The notes: generated by a model from the letters alone, not told the origin. A DNA stretch of 64,000 nt from Cololabis saira (GCF_033807715.1 NC_084591.1:26161090-26225089), one strand, 5' to 3'. Counted from the stretch's first letter, positions 15,668-27,559 are shown. A program made the numbers and translations.

Positions 15668-16081
15668 CAGTGTTGTGCATGAACGAGTTCAAATAAACGC
15701 CTTCATTGAACACGTTAATTTCTGTGAGAAGGTTGAACTGAACGTAACATATTTGCAAATAAAGAGCTTGAACGTGAACTTGTTCATTCTGCAGATCACG
15801 AACTGGAATTTGAACTGTTCAGATTATGTGAGTTTCAGCTTTACTGTTTAGGTCCAATTAGAGACGTTGATGATGCAGCGTCAGCGAGGCGTCAGATGAT
15901 GCCTCCGCTTATCATTATATGTGGGAATTTTACCCATCGTCTCCTAAAGAGTCCAACGGTAAAAATCTAACCTTTCTGTGCAAATTATGTCCACCTGCGC
16001 TAAGAAAACAAGTCAGAACGTCTGCCTCGTCAACTTCAAATTTGAAACGTCATTTGGAGTTAAAGCATCTGTCCAGTGTCA
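15668..16081 (+). mobile_element. 5' part of a hAT transposon, interrupted by a MITE
   Basis: It begins CAGTGTTGTGCATGAACGAG, the same terminus found inverted at the far end of the second copy at 55310. The following ~200 bp (ACGTTAATTTCTGTGAGAAGG ... TTTCAGCTTTACTGTTTAGG) align with 61325-61491 read on the minus strand. The BED-finger exon follows, and the copy then stops exactly where a foldback MITE begins, flanked by TCA on its left. No 3' end of this copy was found. Confidence 0.75.
15919..16081 (+). pseudogene. hAT transposase N-terminal BED zinc-finger exon (truncated)
   Basis: An open frame of 54 codons starts at ATG 15919 (MWEFYPSSPKESNGKN...). It contains FLCKLC followed by SNLKRHLELKH, i.e. 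Cys-x2-Cys and His-x4-His, the pattern of a BED-type zinc finger used by hAT transposases for DNA binding. The frame then runs into the inserted MITE, so residues after LSSV are not transposase. The catalytic and dimerisation domains are absent. A second, frame-broken version of the same exon is visible on the minus strand around 55930-56090. The copy is dead, or represents only one exon of the original gene. Confidence 0.72.
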
Positions 16082-16380
16082 AGCCTGAATTATGGTTCTG
16101 CGTTAAACCAACGCAGAGCCTACGCCGTTGCTGTGACGCCATCGTGAACCCATCGGACTTCTCCGTCACTGGGGGGGTATTGCACGGGGTGCAATACCCC
16201 CCCCAGAGCGCTAGTTGATACTTTGTTTAGCTTCCGTTTTTTTCCGGTCACAGTGAATCAAAGAGATAAGGGCAACTATTGTGCAAAAAAAACAAAACAA
16301 CCCAAAAAAAAAATAATCACTACTAAAATTCACTACTGTTTCACGAACCGGAACCGGAAATGCGTTGCTACCAAGCAAAT
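16082..16380 (-). mobile_element. Truncated foldback MITE (AGCCTGAATTATGG family)
   Basis: It starts AGCCTGAATTATGGTTCTGC, preceded by TCA. Its interior matches the minus strand of the 492-bp copy at 47472-47963 (CATCGGACTTCTCCGTCACT, TCACAGTGAATCAAAGAGAT, CCGGAAATGCGTTGCTACC). It ends at 16380, against the next repeat, without the second terminal repeat. A perfect 15-bp hairpin at 16171-16203 is not present in the long copy. Confidence 0.78.
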
Positions 16381-17345
16381 AGGGGTGTAACAATACACTA
16401 ATCTCACGATACGGTACGATACACGATATTGAGGTCACGATAACGATACGATATTATAGCAGTATTTTTTTAACAACCTTGAATGAGGAACATATGACTG
16501 GAATAAATTGTCTTTTATTTGAAAGACACAAAATACAAAACAATACTCTGCGTTTGCCTTATTGTTACAGTTTGTAATGCTTTATAACTATTTAAGTTTT
16601 AAAGAGCAAGCCAGGCCAACCATTTTCCACAAACTGAACTAAAAGTAAATGTCAGGTTTGCATTATGCATCTTCAGTTTCATACAAGTACAAATATTTTG
16701 CCACAAACTGAATAGTTTCTCTCATGTATGATTTGACTTTTTTCTTTTCCAGAAATGTAACAACTAAAATTAAATAAATACAAGTAAATAAAAACATACA
16801 ATTTTACATCATAAAAAAGATTGATTCATGCTAACCTTATAAGTGTAAGAGGAGATTTATTTATTTTTATTTTATAAGAAGGTTATTTTGGTAATTCAGG
16901 GTTCATTATTTTATAAATATATTATTTATATTCTGATGTAAATCAGGGACTATAATTACACTAGTCATTTTATCTGTAGTGATTAGTCTGTTTTAGATTG
17001 GGCAGAGTGATACACCACAGTACGCCACAAGGTGCTGTGTTTTTTTTTTTTTTTTTAAAAGATTTTTTGGGCTCTAGTGGCCCTTTATTCAAGATGCAGA
17101 CTGGAAAGGGGTAGAGAGAGAGAACGAGGAAGACACGCAGCAAGGGTGCGCAGGCCGGGATTCGAACCTGCGACCGCTGCAGGAGCGGCCCCACTAGGTG
17201 CTGTGTTGATGTTCTAAAATCCTACACTGTTGAGCGGACATTAAAGTACACTCGAACTCAGAAGAAGTTGTCCCCGTGTTTATCCTACTCACGACCCGAA
17301 AAAGGTTTAATTTAATACACACAAACCATCACCGTTCAACGGGCC
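16381..17345 (+). mobile_element. hAT-like interspersed repeat, fragment, with nested SINE
   Basis: It opens with AGGGGTGTAACAATACACTA and the alternating CACGATACGGTACGATACACGATA text that I recognise from a common fish interspersed repeat. The rest is AT-rich. The right boundary is uncertain; no matching inverted terminus was found, so the copy is incomplete. A SINE is inserted at 17042-17195. Confidence 0.5.
17030..17207 (-). mobile_element. tRNA-derived SINE with poly-A tail and perfect 12-bp target duplication
   Basis: The SINE body at 17042-17195 reads on the minus strand from a tRNA-like segment with an exact B-box (GGTTCGAATCC, 17158-17168) to a 3' A-tail (T-run at 17042-17056). The A-box part of the head is missing, so it is 5'-truncated. 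Identical 12-bp copies of AGGTGCTGTGTT lie at 17030-17041 and 17196-17207. The sharp duplication shows it inserted recently relative to the surrounding repeat. A degenerate relative is at 12.8 kb. Confidence 0.88.
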
Positions 17346-17415
17346 AATTTGGGGCTAAACGTCTCTTTCTTCATTCAATTTTGTTTGTTTGTTTAGAGCA
17401 GAATGAGACCAATGC

Positions 17416-17446
<31 letters not shown>

Positions 17447-17478
17447 TAATAATAATAATTAATAATAATAATTAATAC
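17416..17478. repeat. (AAT)n microsatellite with AATTAAT interruptions
   Basis: Direct reading shows about 20 trinucleotide units with three regular AATT interruptions. It lies just upstream of the LINE relic. Confidence 0.9.
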
Positions 17479-17496
17479 AGCACAAGGATTAATATT

Positions 17497-17985
17497 GTGA
17501 ATAGACAATGGCCACTCGATGAGTGGATGTGCCATAATTTTCTTCAGCTGAACAAAAACAAAACTGAAGTAGTTGTTATTGGACCAAAAGAAGAGCTTTT
17601 ATGGGGTCTGTTCTGTGTCCCCATAATCAGAAGGAAACATGGAGAAGCAGCATTCAGCCTTTCTGCTACACAGATCTGGGACAAACTTCCAGAAAACTGC
17701 AGGAGTGCTGAAACCCTCCGTTCCTTTAAATCAAAGTTAAAAAGTCATTTGTTTACAGCTGCTTTTCACTGAATTATTTAAAACATTCTGAATTTACATT
17801 TAAACAATCGTAATTTCAGTACTAAACTATAACTAGCTAAAAGCTAGCTTTCTGTATTCTGCCACTGCATCAAGCTGATATTTTTTTCTTTTCCTTATTA
17901 CTTTTCATGTTTTTATTATGTACAGCACAATGAATTGCCTTGTTGCTGAGATGTGTATACAAATGAACTTGCCTTGTTCTTGGTG
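17497..17985 (+). pseudogene. L2/Rex1-type LINE ORF2 C-terminus with internal deletion
   Basis: A 91-codon frame (17497-17772) joins two parts of a LINE ORF2. The first is [20 protein letters not shown], the block after the reverse-transcriptase YADD region. The second is [20 protein letters not shown] followed by [21 protein letters not shown], the extreme C-terminus. The roughly 150-200 residues normally between them (including the RLDYCN-like region) are missing, so this is an internally deleted copy. The sequence to 17985 matches the family's 3' end (TGAATTGCCTTGTTGCTGAG ... ACTTGCCTTG). The frame is open but encodes neither endonuclease nor polymerase core. A frame-broken relative lies at 45.2-45.9 kb. 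Confidence 0.72.
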
Positions 17986-19200
17986 TGTGATATTGCTCTG
18001 AATTGCCAGATAAATTGAAATTCCAACCCCTGACTGTCCGTAATAAAATTCCAGAGGGATGTTTTTTTTCTTGCTTCAAAATGTTTTTAAATTGAATATT
18101 TGTAGTCTGTTTGTGTGTGATTTTAGATTTTCATCTTACACCATAAAAACACAAACTCACAGCCAAAGTTGCCTCTTTCTTTTTAAAATGTTACGGTTCG
18201 CTAGTAACTTGGGGGGGGGGGGGGGGGGGGGCTTTCCAAAACATTGTCGTTTTTCTATGTATAGCATTTAAGCTTTTTCGTCAGAGACCACCTGGCAAAT
18301 ACCAAGGTCAGTGCCTTTAGAAGTTATCCAATTTTGTACCTGAGTGTTTATCACAGTGTAAAGCACAGCCCCTCTGCAATACATCAAAATCTTGCCAATA
18401 GGCCACCATAAATCTGGGTTTAATGCAAACCACATTTGCATTAAAACCAAGGACCAGTGAGAAACCTTTGTTTACTGCAGCACATTATTCATCTGAGTGA
18501 CTATACTAAATATGTGTGCTTATTTGGTGGTACTGTATATAAGTAAAGCTAAAGGCAGTTGTGCAGAAAATTCCTGGAAATTTGACAGCAGTCGTACATT
18601 GTCTGTGGCTCATTTTGTCCGGATTTGACACAGTAGTGATTTATGGGCTCTACCTGTTTAGTGACTTTGGTCTAGAATTGGTGTGGTCTCTGCACTGCAT
18701 TGCCAGACATCTTGACAAGACATGTCTCCTCTGTTAAAGTGTTTCAACAGATTGATTTAAATGAAATGAGTACCGTACAGCAGTGTTCCCCACCTGTGTG
18801 ATTTGTTGGTTATATAAAGAGATGAGACACGTGGACAGACGCATGTAAAATGCATTATAGATGCAGCCAAGGGGAATACTCTTAACAAAAAGCCTTTTCT
18901 TATTAAGAACAAGGAGTGAATGTGTTTGACTTTTAAACTGAATTAACAGCCAGAGATCAGTGGTGGTGCTTAGATGTATCCAGCTGGTATTCCACATTCA
19001 TTCCACATATGCCCCAGCCTTGTGTCTTTTCAACGTCCGAGGTCACTTTGTTCTCTTTTTCCCTGTTGCATTGAGATATCTTAAGTGAAGCCAATGTTTT
19101 ATGAATAAGAACCTTAACTCGGTAAGTATTCCACCTCCCAAGGAGAATACAAAGCTTTTTTTATGATGTTTAAAAAGTAGAGGGCAAGAGTTTCCGTTCA
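17986..19200. other. Unique DNA with a 20-bp poly-G tract
   Basis: A run of 20 G lies at 18211-18230. No gene or transposon was recognised. Confidence 0.4.
18211..18230. repeat. (G)20 homopolymer
   Basis: Uninterrupted G-run as assembled. It could form a G-quadruplex, and its length may be an assembly artefact. Confidence 0.9.
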
Positions 19201-19224
19201 ACCACTTTTTTTTCTTCTTTTTTT

Positions 19225-19440
19225 TCGATTCCCACTTCATCCTCTTCAGGGTCAACGGGAGGCTGGCGCCAATCCCAGCAGTCATTAAGCGAGAAGCAGG
19301 TTATACCCTCCACATGTCACCAGTTCATCGCAGGTCGACATGCAGACAGATGAGACATTCATACTCGCTAATAAGGACAATTTAGACTCACTAGTTAACC
19401 TAACATGCAGGTTTGGGGATTTTTGAAGAACAGTTTATGC
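19225..19440 (-). mobile_element. Degenerate fish retroelement body/tail
   Basis: It contains decayed counterparts of the 7.9-kb and 26.3-kb elements: CCAATCCCAGCAGTCATTAAGCG, ATGTCACCAGTTCATCGCAG, GACAATTTAGACTCACTAG and TTAACCTAACATGCAGG. It has no open frame and no flanking duplication, so it is an old copy. Confidence 0.6.
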
Positions 19441-22400
19441 AAGGGTGAGGAGAACATTGAAGTGAGGCAACAGGGCTAACCACAACACTGACATGCTGCC
19501 CAAGCAAGCTTTTATAAATAACAATAAAATAGTTAACATTATTCTTAAGTTTGTTGTGTCCTTAATATGCTTAATGAGAGTTCCACAACACATTTGTGGT
19601 TGTTCTTAGCTCACAAAAGTAAGAGCAGCTGAAGGTCTGCAACAAGCAGAGGGTGCACCAGCTTTAGCAGCGGATTCAACAAAAAGCCTTGGGCATATTG
19701 AATAAAATGCTCGAAATTGATTTGGCCTGTGCTGTTTTAACTGAGAATGCTGCTAATAGCTTTTCATTAACAAGAGCCCATTGCTTCCATACTTGGTTAA
19801 TAGACTAAAAATGCTTTAATATTTATCCAAGTCAACAGGGACAGCATGGTTATTCCTTTTGTATAGCTTTCAGCTACTCAGAGTTTGATCACACCATATT
19901 CTCTAATCTGCTTGAACATCTTTCATCACATTTAATCACGTGATTAAAAACAATTGCCTGGACCTTTTTGAAAAGGCAACAACATAGAGTTCACTATTGT
20001 TGTGTTTTCGTCAAACTAAAAAGGATAGATCAGAGAAAGCTGATCTCAAATGATGTCTGCGCAGTGGTACATTTTCGCTTTCACATTCTATTTTCACTTC
20101 AGATCAACGTCCACCTAATCACCTCCCAGAAGTTGCTATTTAACGTTCGACTCAGTTTATGGGAGTTCTCCTACACCGACATGTTTTACAAAGAGGGGCT
20201 TTGGTCATCATATGAAAACAAAGGTCAGTCGTCAGTTGAGATAAGAAACATAAAAAGAACAAAAACATAAAAGCTGGATGTGGCATTCATAGGGACGAGT
20301 GAGAGAATGTTAAGGAGATAATGTATAAACTAGGATGTGTGAGCAGAGCATAATCCCCTGCAGGGGCTAACATAAATGTTGTGATGTAGTTGCTGAGTGA
20401 CACTGTTACATCAGCAAAGATGAATTGTAGAAACTGGCATCTAGTGTTTCCTTTGTTGGAGGTTATTTATTTATTTTTTTGTTGCTTGATTCTAAAAACA
20501 AATATCACCAGTTTTGTTGCAATTCTGTGTGCAAAATGTTTTTATGTAATACAGAAACCCCCTGTACGCATATGCAATAGCTGAACTACTAGTGGTTCAA
20601 AGGGTTGTTAAAAGGCATTTGGTCATTATTTATTCACTGTTTATTTTTCTTCATTTGATCTTTGCCTTGAGCTCCTTTAATTTTATAATTTTGCTGCAGG
20701 CTTCTGGAGTTCAGGCCAGAGAATTGGCTCCACCAACCACTTAACACAATAAACAAAGCCCTAAAAATCCCATATCAGCTAGTTGTGAAAGGGGGTGTAC
20801 ATACTTTTTTTTTAATAGAGATTTTTATAAAGGTTTGTTCACATAAGCAGTGCATTCTCTATGGGAGCAGCTAAATCAAACATCGTTGCAAGTCCCTTGT
20901 CAATTAAGACCTTAAAACCTCACAAAGTGGGTATCTTTAAATATCTGTACAAATATCAATGGCAACCTATACAATACTTGCAAAGTCGTAACAGAAAGAA
21001 CTTGCAGACTAGCACAACACCAGCATGCCTTATAAGAATGGGCAAAATATGAGCAGCACAGGGATATCCTTTTTCCCCCTCATCCTCATAACTTGAGATA
21101 ATCCTGCAAGTCTCAGCCAAATGTATACTTCAGCCTCAGATTGATTCAGTACCTGCAACAAATCCTACCTGAGAGGGCTAGACTGATGCAAGCATTTATG
21201 TTTGTGTTCATTGGTCTTTAATTAGAAGCCCTAAGTGCTAGTTGGCAGCGGGGTGGCTGCCACTAATTCAAACAATGGCAAATGAAAGCAAGTTTCTTCC
21301 TTTTAGCTCTAATTCTTTAAGTGTGTGTGCTCATTCGTGTTGAACATTGACTTTCACCAAAACTGTTTGGAGGAGGACATTGTAAGGATGCCATAATGTG
21401 TACAATCCGAGTCTAGACATGATCCCAGCTGTCACTGGTAGAGAAGATGTATATAACCTAGACCAATTACCAGTCTATTACAAGACCTATTTTGACCTCT
21501 CTCCTCCACAGTGGGTATTATATTTAAGCAATCTATAGGGTCAGTATATTTGACCATTAACAATGGTTTTAGTATTGATTTGGCAGGACATGTAATTACA
21601 TTATTTGGAAGGTGCGTGTCAGGTTAGTGAGAGGCTTACTGTAGGTGTAGGGTATACAGCAATACAGGAAGCAGAGGTGGTAAAGCATAAATTCAACTTT
21701 GAGCAAGCAATGACAAGTAAGATGACCTTTGTTAGTGGCTGTGGGCCGCAGGATTTCTTATAATTGCTGGAGGAAGTCCTGCCTTTTCTGTCAGCACTAC
21801 AGAAAGGATGGTTGATTGTAGTCATAAAACTGCTTTTATGGCGTCTTCCTTTTAGCTCTTAGCATGAGAACACCTAAGTTGCTTCGACAGGGATTTTTCA
21901 AAACGACATAACTATAGGACCCATAAGAGAGATGAAACAGATTTGTACATGAAAAATGTAACTTTTTCCTCCAAAAGCACCTGAGAGTACCACTTAGGGA
22001 CGATTGTGTTTCCATGAGTGGCTGCTGCATGAGGCTGACTGTGTGTGTACTGTAAGCTTTTGTCATAAATTTTCCCCAGTAATTGCATGTCTATCAGCCA
22101 CAAACACACTAAGCCATGTTTGTGTTTGCATTCTGGCTTCTCATGATTCCTCACAGTGGTTTTGACATTTTGACCAACCACCACCTCACATCCTTGTCAC
22201 ACACACCTGCTCTCCTTTAAATGATCTCAGCAGGCCTGCTGCCTATCTCCTGAGACAATAAAATCAGCTCTGTAGATGAAATCAGACCCTGTTCTCCTCA
22301 GACAGCCGGGGTCAAATCTGGGTTTCAGAAACAAAGGCTCTCAGTTCTTTAGATTCATGTTCAGATTTTTTCTTCCTCTTCTTTGTTTTTCAGGAAAGGG

Positions 22401-25400
22401 CTGTTTAGTAAGTTGAATGCTTATCCAGGTTAAATGTTTCATTAGTTAAATACCTTAAATTCTCTGATCTTCATCAAATCAGATCAACTAACTTTTTTAG
22501 TGGAATATCTTAAAAAGTAAAATGGTTCAATGAAATCTCTCTTTTTTGCTGTATTATTCTACTAGTAGTAATACAGATATAGCCTCTTCTCTAACAGCTC
22601 AATGTGCAAAATATGCCAAAGAGGATCATCATCATCATTATAATTATTATTATGTTTTTTTGTTTTGCCTCTGTTCACTTTGCATTCAGCAGGCTGCTAC
22701 TTCTGGCCCTGTGTGTTTTCCTCACTGTTTTCTCATTCATTCTCATCCAGTGGTTTAGTCATGGCAAGGGATGAATCCAAAATGTGCCAGCAGTGTTTCT
22801 AAGGAGACTGTCTGCAAAAACAAAACTCTACTGAAAGGTTTTACATTAAAGTCCAGAGTTTGCACAGAGCTGTAAGGGCACAGTGGTCCTCGATAGGTAA
22901 ACATTTGAAGGCAGAAATAAAAAAAATTCCACTATTCTGTCGCCAAAACATCAAACGTCTGATAGTTTTAAAAGCTCTTGCAGTTAAAGTTAATTTGAGT
23001 CTCTTTATGTCTGTAATGCTGAGCACATGGGTATTCTTGGACCTCTAACCCCACTCCTCGCTGCCTTTGCTTTTCTTTTCCCATGGTGCCTCCTTCCTCT
23101 GTGGAGGTTGAGGTGAGGCAAATTGATGAGATGACCTGGGCGATAGTTCTGAAATGTTTCCTGCTCTTTATTTTGTCCCCAACACAAACACTTCTCGGAA
23201 ATTTTAATCACTTGGCTCTGTGACTTCCCAGACCACTGCCTAACTTATGCTTTCTTTTAATTTTCCTGATTTCATCCAGATCCTGGCTTTTTGTCTTGTT
23301 GTCTTCATTCTGTTCTCCTCTTCCAGTCGATCCACCTCCTTCTGCTGCATGTTTCCCAATTGCTTTCTTCATTCGGTTGGACCTTTTATCCACACCTGTA
23401 ATGGGTTACTACTGCTCAACGTGAATCCCCACTCCCATCTCCAAATGCTAAGTTGTCTCAGCCATGCTAGAAGTCCAGTGGTTACCCCATGTGTTTCTTT
23501 CATGTGTTTCAACCCTGCCCTTTTTTATTTTTAATTTTTTTTTTTTAGAGGGTCCACTTTTTACTAATCCCTTGTCTTGCCTGTTTGGTCACAATATTCT
23601 TATGTCCTGTGTATCGAGCACTTTTGAAGTCCCTGTGAACTGACCTGCTTCTGTAACAAAATAAACTTTTACTCCGCCTGGCTGTTAAATCATGTATTTA
23701 AGTCCTCTGTTCCTGAGCAAATCTTGTTAAAGTACCTCTCTCATCAGACCTCCATGCGAAGCAGTGTAGATTTATCTCTGCCTCTTTTTGTCTGTGTAGA
23801 CAATGTCTTTGAGATTACAGAATAATGAGATTCTCAATACTACGTCAGCAGCTGTTTTCCATGTTAGACCTCTGCTTTTCTAAAGAAAGCCAGCTGTATT
23901 GATCAGTCCTGACCATCACCCCTTGAATTCCTTGCTGTCCAGGGAAAAATGAACTGTTTTAGAGGTTGGTAATCATATAGACGAGTTGATATGAGAGAGT
24001 GGACTCTTAGAGTTAGTGTACGGTAGTTACATAAACACTGAAGTAGACCACATAAAAAGGAATAGAAATGTTGCATTTTATTTGCATAGTAATTCATTTT
24101 TTGGTCTCTCATATGTGTTCATAAAATTCAGGAGTCTATCTGCAAAAGCCAAGAACTATAAATAAGTAATGTGAACTAAGCCAGCTTTCTCCTGCTCTTC
24201 AGGGAACTGATATGTTTTTGAGCATTCGTGTATTGTGTATTGTGGCTATGGTTTATGCCTGAATAATGACCATTGAAATAAGTTCTGATAAACAGTATTT
24301 GGTGCAGTCAGAAAATGTTAGGTTGGTGATTTGTTTCGACTTGTTTCGTTTCACTGTAGGACACTCAGCTTAAAATTAAGTCAAGGTGCTGTCATTTTAT
24401 AAATACTTGATTGTTTTCATTCAGATAATGTAAGCAATGTAATAATTAAAGGCCTTTCTCTGTATCTTCTTCAATATTGAAGGGCAAGTACTGCAAGAAT
24501 CCAGGTTATTCTCACAGGGAGTATCTCTATGACTTGAGAAATGTTCATGACCTACATCAGTTATGTGACCTTACTGTATATCATTTTCTTTATGTTTTTC
24601 TTACTTAAGAAAAACACTTTTTACTAGACGTTCATAAAATCAGCAAAATGGGATGCTTAATAAAGAACAGGACTGGTGCAGCATGGTTTCTAGCACAAGT
24701 TTCTGCTAAGATTTGTGGATCAGACGAATAAACCAATAAGTGAGAGATTTACAACCCAATAATTATTATGATAACTTTATTTAAGCTCATTAAATTGTCC
24801 AATTTTTTAAGATTCACAAATGTGTCCAGCATGTGATGTTGTAATGATCCATTGTGGCACGAAAATCATTTTTCCTCATGACCAATTTCACAAAAGAGAC
24901 ATTTTTATTTCAGTTACAAGTGCTTTCCACTATTACTCTTTGTAACATAAACTTTCAATCTAATTAAATTTGTAAAGCTGTCCTTAAAAAAAGCTGTCTC
25001 ATTTTTGAGCTACACAGTTTTTTATTTTTGTTGAAGTGAGCAGGTTCCATAGTTTAAACTCTGTCATTCATTCTTTATAAGCTACTCATGAGTCCTTCTT
25101 TCTTAGGCTGTCAAGCCTTCACATGAAGCCTTGATACAGACAGACTCCCAGCATGCAACATTATGTCCCTAATGTTTTTCATTCGTACTCATTTGTATAG
25201 AGAAGTATGATGGTCTTTTAGAAAAAGCATTGGCAATTGTTTATTTCTCATTTGAAAAAATAAATATGCCTAGAATTATCTTGTTATACAGAGAAATTCA
25301 TGGTTGATTCAATGACTGCAAGGTGGCTACGTGCAGTAGCTGCAAAACATATCTAAAGTGTCACAGCAGTGCAATATTGCAAGGTATTTTTGATTTGGAC

Positions 25401-25830
25401 TACTTTTTTTTTTTTTTTCCAATACTCATAGGTACCAGCAATGACAGGCCAGAAGCCTATAAGTCAGTTTTCTCATCATTGTATGAAGCTTTTTTTTTTA
25501 AACATATATATGAGGGGAATTGGGGGGGGGGGCATCCGCTGCAAGTCTGAAATGAGAGAAACACAGGAAAACACAAACGGGCACATGATCCTTTGGAAAC
25601 TGACAGAGAGAAAACAAACAAACAGAAACGGGAACAGGCAGAGACACAGACAGCAACCATTCCAGGTCTCTAAAACTGAATCAAGACTAGCCTACTGCGA
25701 TTATCTGTCCCCCCAAACTGTGGAGTGAGTATGCAGGTGAGTGAGCAGGTGTGTATGTCTGTGTAACTGTGTGTGTGCAAAGTGAAAACAAGGCTTTACC
25801 TGAACTGCAACTACATTGGAGGAGGGAGGG
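19441..25830. other. Long unique AT-rich stretch without recognisable gene
   Basis: I read both strands without finding a protein family, splice-site-bounded exon, RNA fold or transposon end. The frames here (all under about 100 codons, for example 19968-20270 and 23247-23534) have no domain motifs. It is probably ordinary intergenic or intronic DNA. Conserved regulatory elements could be hidden here but cannot be seen without alignment. Confidence 0.4.
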
Positions 25831-26204
25831 TGCAACCCCGCTACTCGAGAGACCAGAAGCCGACAAGGGAGAAACCCGAACCCAGGCCACCGACAGCACC
25901 ATGGAGGGCAAGAAGAGGGGAGGAGGAAACCCCCCGCCAGCAAGCCCTGCCACCTCCCAGCAGGTGACAGAGGGCAGCCCCGGGCCGAGCCCCCATGACC
26001 AAGGGAGGAGGCATCCATGAAACCCTGGGTGATGGACCAGGACTCAGCCAATGAAAGCGGGAACCCCACAGCCAAAGGCGTGCCCAACTGCAAGGGCAGC
26101 GGGGGGAAGCGAAGACGGGCACGGAGCGCGAGAATCCCTTCCACAAGTAGCCATCCAGACAAGCCCAACAGCAAAGAGTCTCAAACCCAGGTTAGACAAC
26201 GGAC
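25831..26204. other. GC-rich segment of unknown origin upstream of the (ATCC)n tract
   Basis: A CC/AG-rich segment that contrasts with its AT-rich surroundings supports several overlapping open frames on both strands (for example minus 25701-26174 and plus 26017-26448), all low-complexity and rich in Pro, Gly and Arg. No domain is visible. Its position next to a LINE/SINE tail and microsatellite makes a repeat-derived origin more likely than an exon. Confidence 0.4.
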
Positions 26205-26337
26205 ATCCATCCATCCATCCATCCATCCATCCATCCATCCATCCATCCATCCATCCATCCATCCATCCATCCATCCATCCATCCATCCATCCATCCATCC
26301 ATCCATCCATCCATCCATCCATCCATCCATCCATCCA
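26205..26337. repeat. (ATCC)n microsatellite, about 33 units
   Basis: Uninterrupted tetranucleotide array. On the minus strand it is (GATG)n, the tail type of the adjacent retroelement at 26338-26470, from which it probably expanded. It produces spurious HPSIHPSI and DGWMDGWM frames. Confidence 0.97.
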
Positions 26338-26470
26338 TTTTCTATACCTACCTGCTGGAGCCTATCCCAGCTAATTACAGGCGAGAGGCAGGTACAGCCT
26401 GGACAGGTCACCAGTCCATCGCAGGACACCCATTCACACAGACACTAACATACACTCACTGACAAAGACA
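26338..26470 (-). mobile_element. Retroelement tail feeding the (GATG)n tract
   Basis: On the minus strand the segment reads CCTGCGATGGACTGGTGACC, then CTGTCCAGGC, TAGCTGGGATAGGCTCCAGC and TATAGAAAATGGATGG, then enters the GATG array. It is the same module as the copy with a 12-bp duplication at 7.9 kb. It is 5'-truncated and non-coding. Confidence 0.78.
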
Positions 26471-26631
26471 TGGACAATCATTCTCTCACCACTCCCATCT
26501 CCCACTTTAATGGACATTGTTATGGAGGTCTTGCGGCTTATTCAAATGCAACTTTACAAACCTAAGTTGTGTTGCTAGCTATAAGAGAATTTCTTCTGGC
26601 AAACTTTCTAAACAAACAAGCCATACTTCTT

Positions 26632-26636
<5 letters not shown>

Positions 26637-26721
<85 letters not shown>

Positions 26722-26724
26722 TAT
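26637..26724. repeat. (TA)n microsatellite
   Basis: About 43 TA units with one interruption near 26713. It is self-complementary. Confidence 0.97.
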
Positions 26725-26938
26725 GACTCCACAATCTTTAATGAGGATTGTAGAGTCTGAGATGTAGTCTGAGATGCCACTTGAGTGAAATTAATGGGCC
26801 ATCCTTCCTGGGAAGATTGGCAGATGTCTTGAGTGCTCATGACTTGTGAATAATGTTTTTAATTATTAAATTATGAACTTCAAATTGTTTGTGAATGACC
26901 TTATAACCTTTCCGAGATTAAGAGGGAGCAACCACTTT

Positions 26939-27250
26939 TTAAAATCTTTGTTTTAAAAGAGGATAATGTGATGGATTGCATGTGGTATAAATCCAGTGAC
27001 TGAATTCACCATTAGCTGACTGTGAGTTGATTCTTGGTATGATAAGGAGTCCCTGGTTTGATGAGCTCAGTGATCTCGCCATTATGCATCCGGCAAGCTT
27101 GTTAAAAATATAAGAGGAGGCTAGATCATTAAAATATTTAAAAGCAGTAAGAAGATTAAAGAAAAATAAATACATGTATTTGTTTTACTGGATGCCACTG
27201 AAATGATGATAGAATGGGATTAATATGTTCAGACATTTTTGGACTTTGTT
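26939..27250 (-). pseudogene. L2-type LINE ORF2 C-terminal relic
   Basis: The minus-strand frame 26939-27175 reads FNLLTAFKYFNDLASSYIFN followed by ARSLSSSNQGLLIIPRI and SANGEFS. This is the order of the C-terminal ORF2 blocks FKxLLLxFKAxNGLAPxYL, ARxLRSxxxGLLVVPRI and the Arg/Ala-rich block before the terminal LWNxLP motif. The intact ORF2 at 57-60 kb has the equivalent KAQNGLAPHYLQD and GLLVVPRVSK blocks near residues 928-965. Polymerase and endonuclease are missing, and the sequence is heavily eroded. Confidence 0.62.
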
Positions 27251-27559
27251 AAAACTTAAGCGGTGGTACTTAAAAGTCCTGTCACACCTTGACGATTTAG
27301 CCAGCATATGCTGACACATCAAACCTTCTTTAAAATTCTGGTATATGCTGAACTATCGATGTTGGTTTTTTGTTGTTTTTTGTTTTTTTTGTTTTCAACT
27401 TTGGGCTCAAACACAACGTATTCATAAGGAGTTGAACGTATACATAATATATGCCCAACATAATAGTAACACATATAAAACATTTCAGTAACATGTAGAT
27501 GACTAATACCAACAAATGCTTTACGTAGAAGCACCATTCACAACTTATGGCTAAGGATA
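27251..27559. other. Unique AT-rich DNA
   Basis: T-rich tracts only; nothing recognised. Confidence 0.35.

Noticed and set aside
25701..26174. 157-codon minus-strand frame
   Set aside because: Several other frames of similar length overlap it in a GC-rich segment, and no domain or start context supports it.
26044..26448. Open frames made of DGWM or HPSI repeats on both strands
   Set aside because: They are translations of the (ATCC)n microsatellite and have no independent coding evidence.
26517..26840. Frames with long Ile-Tyr runs
   Set aside because: They are produced by the (TA)n tract.
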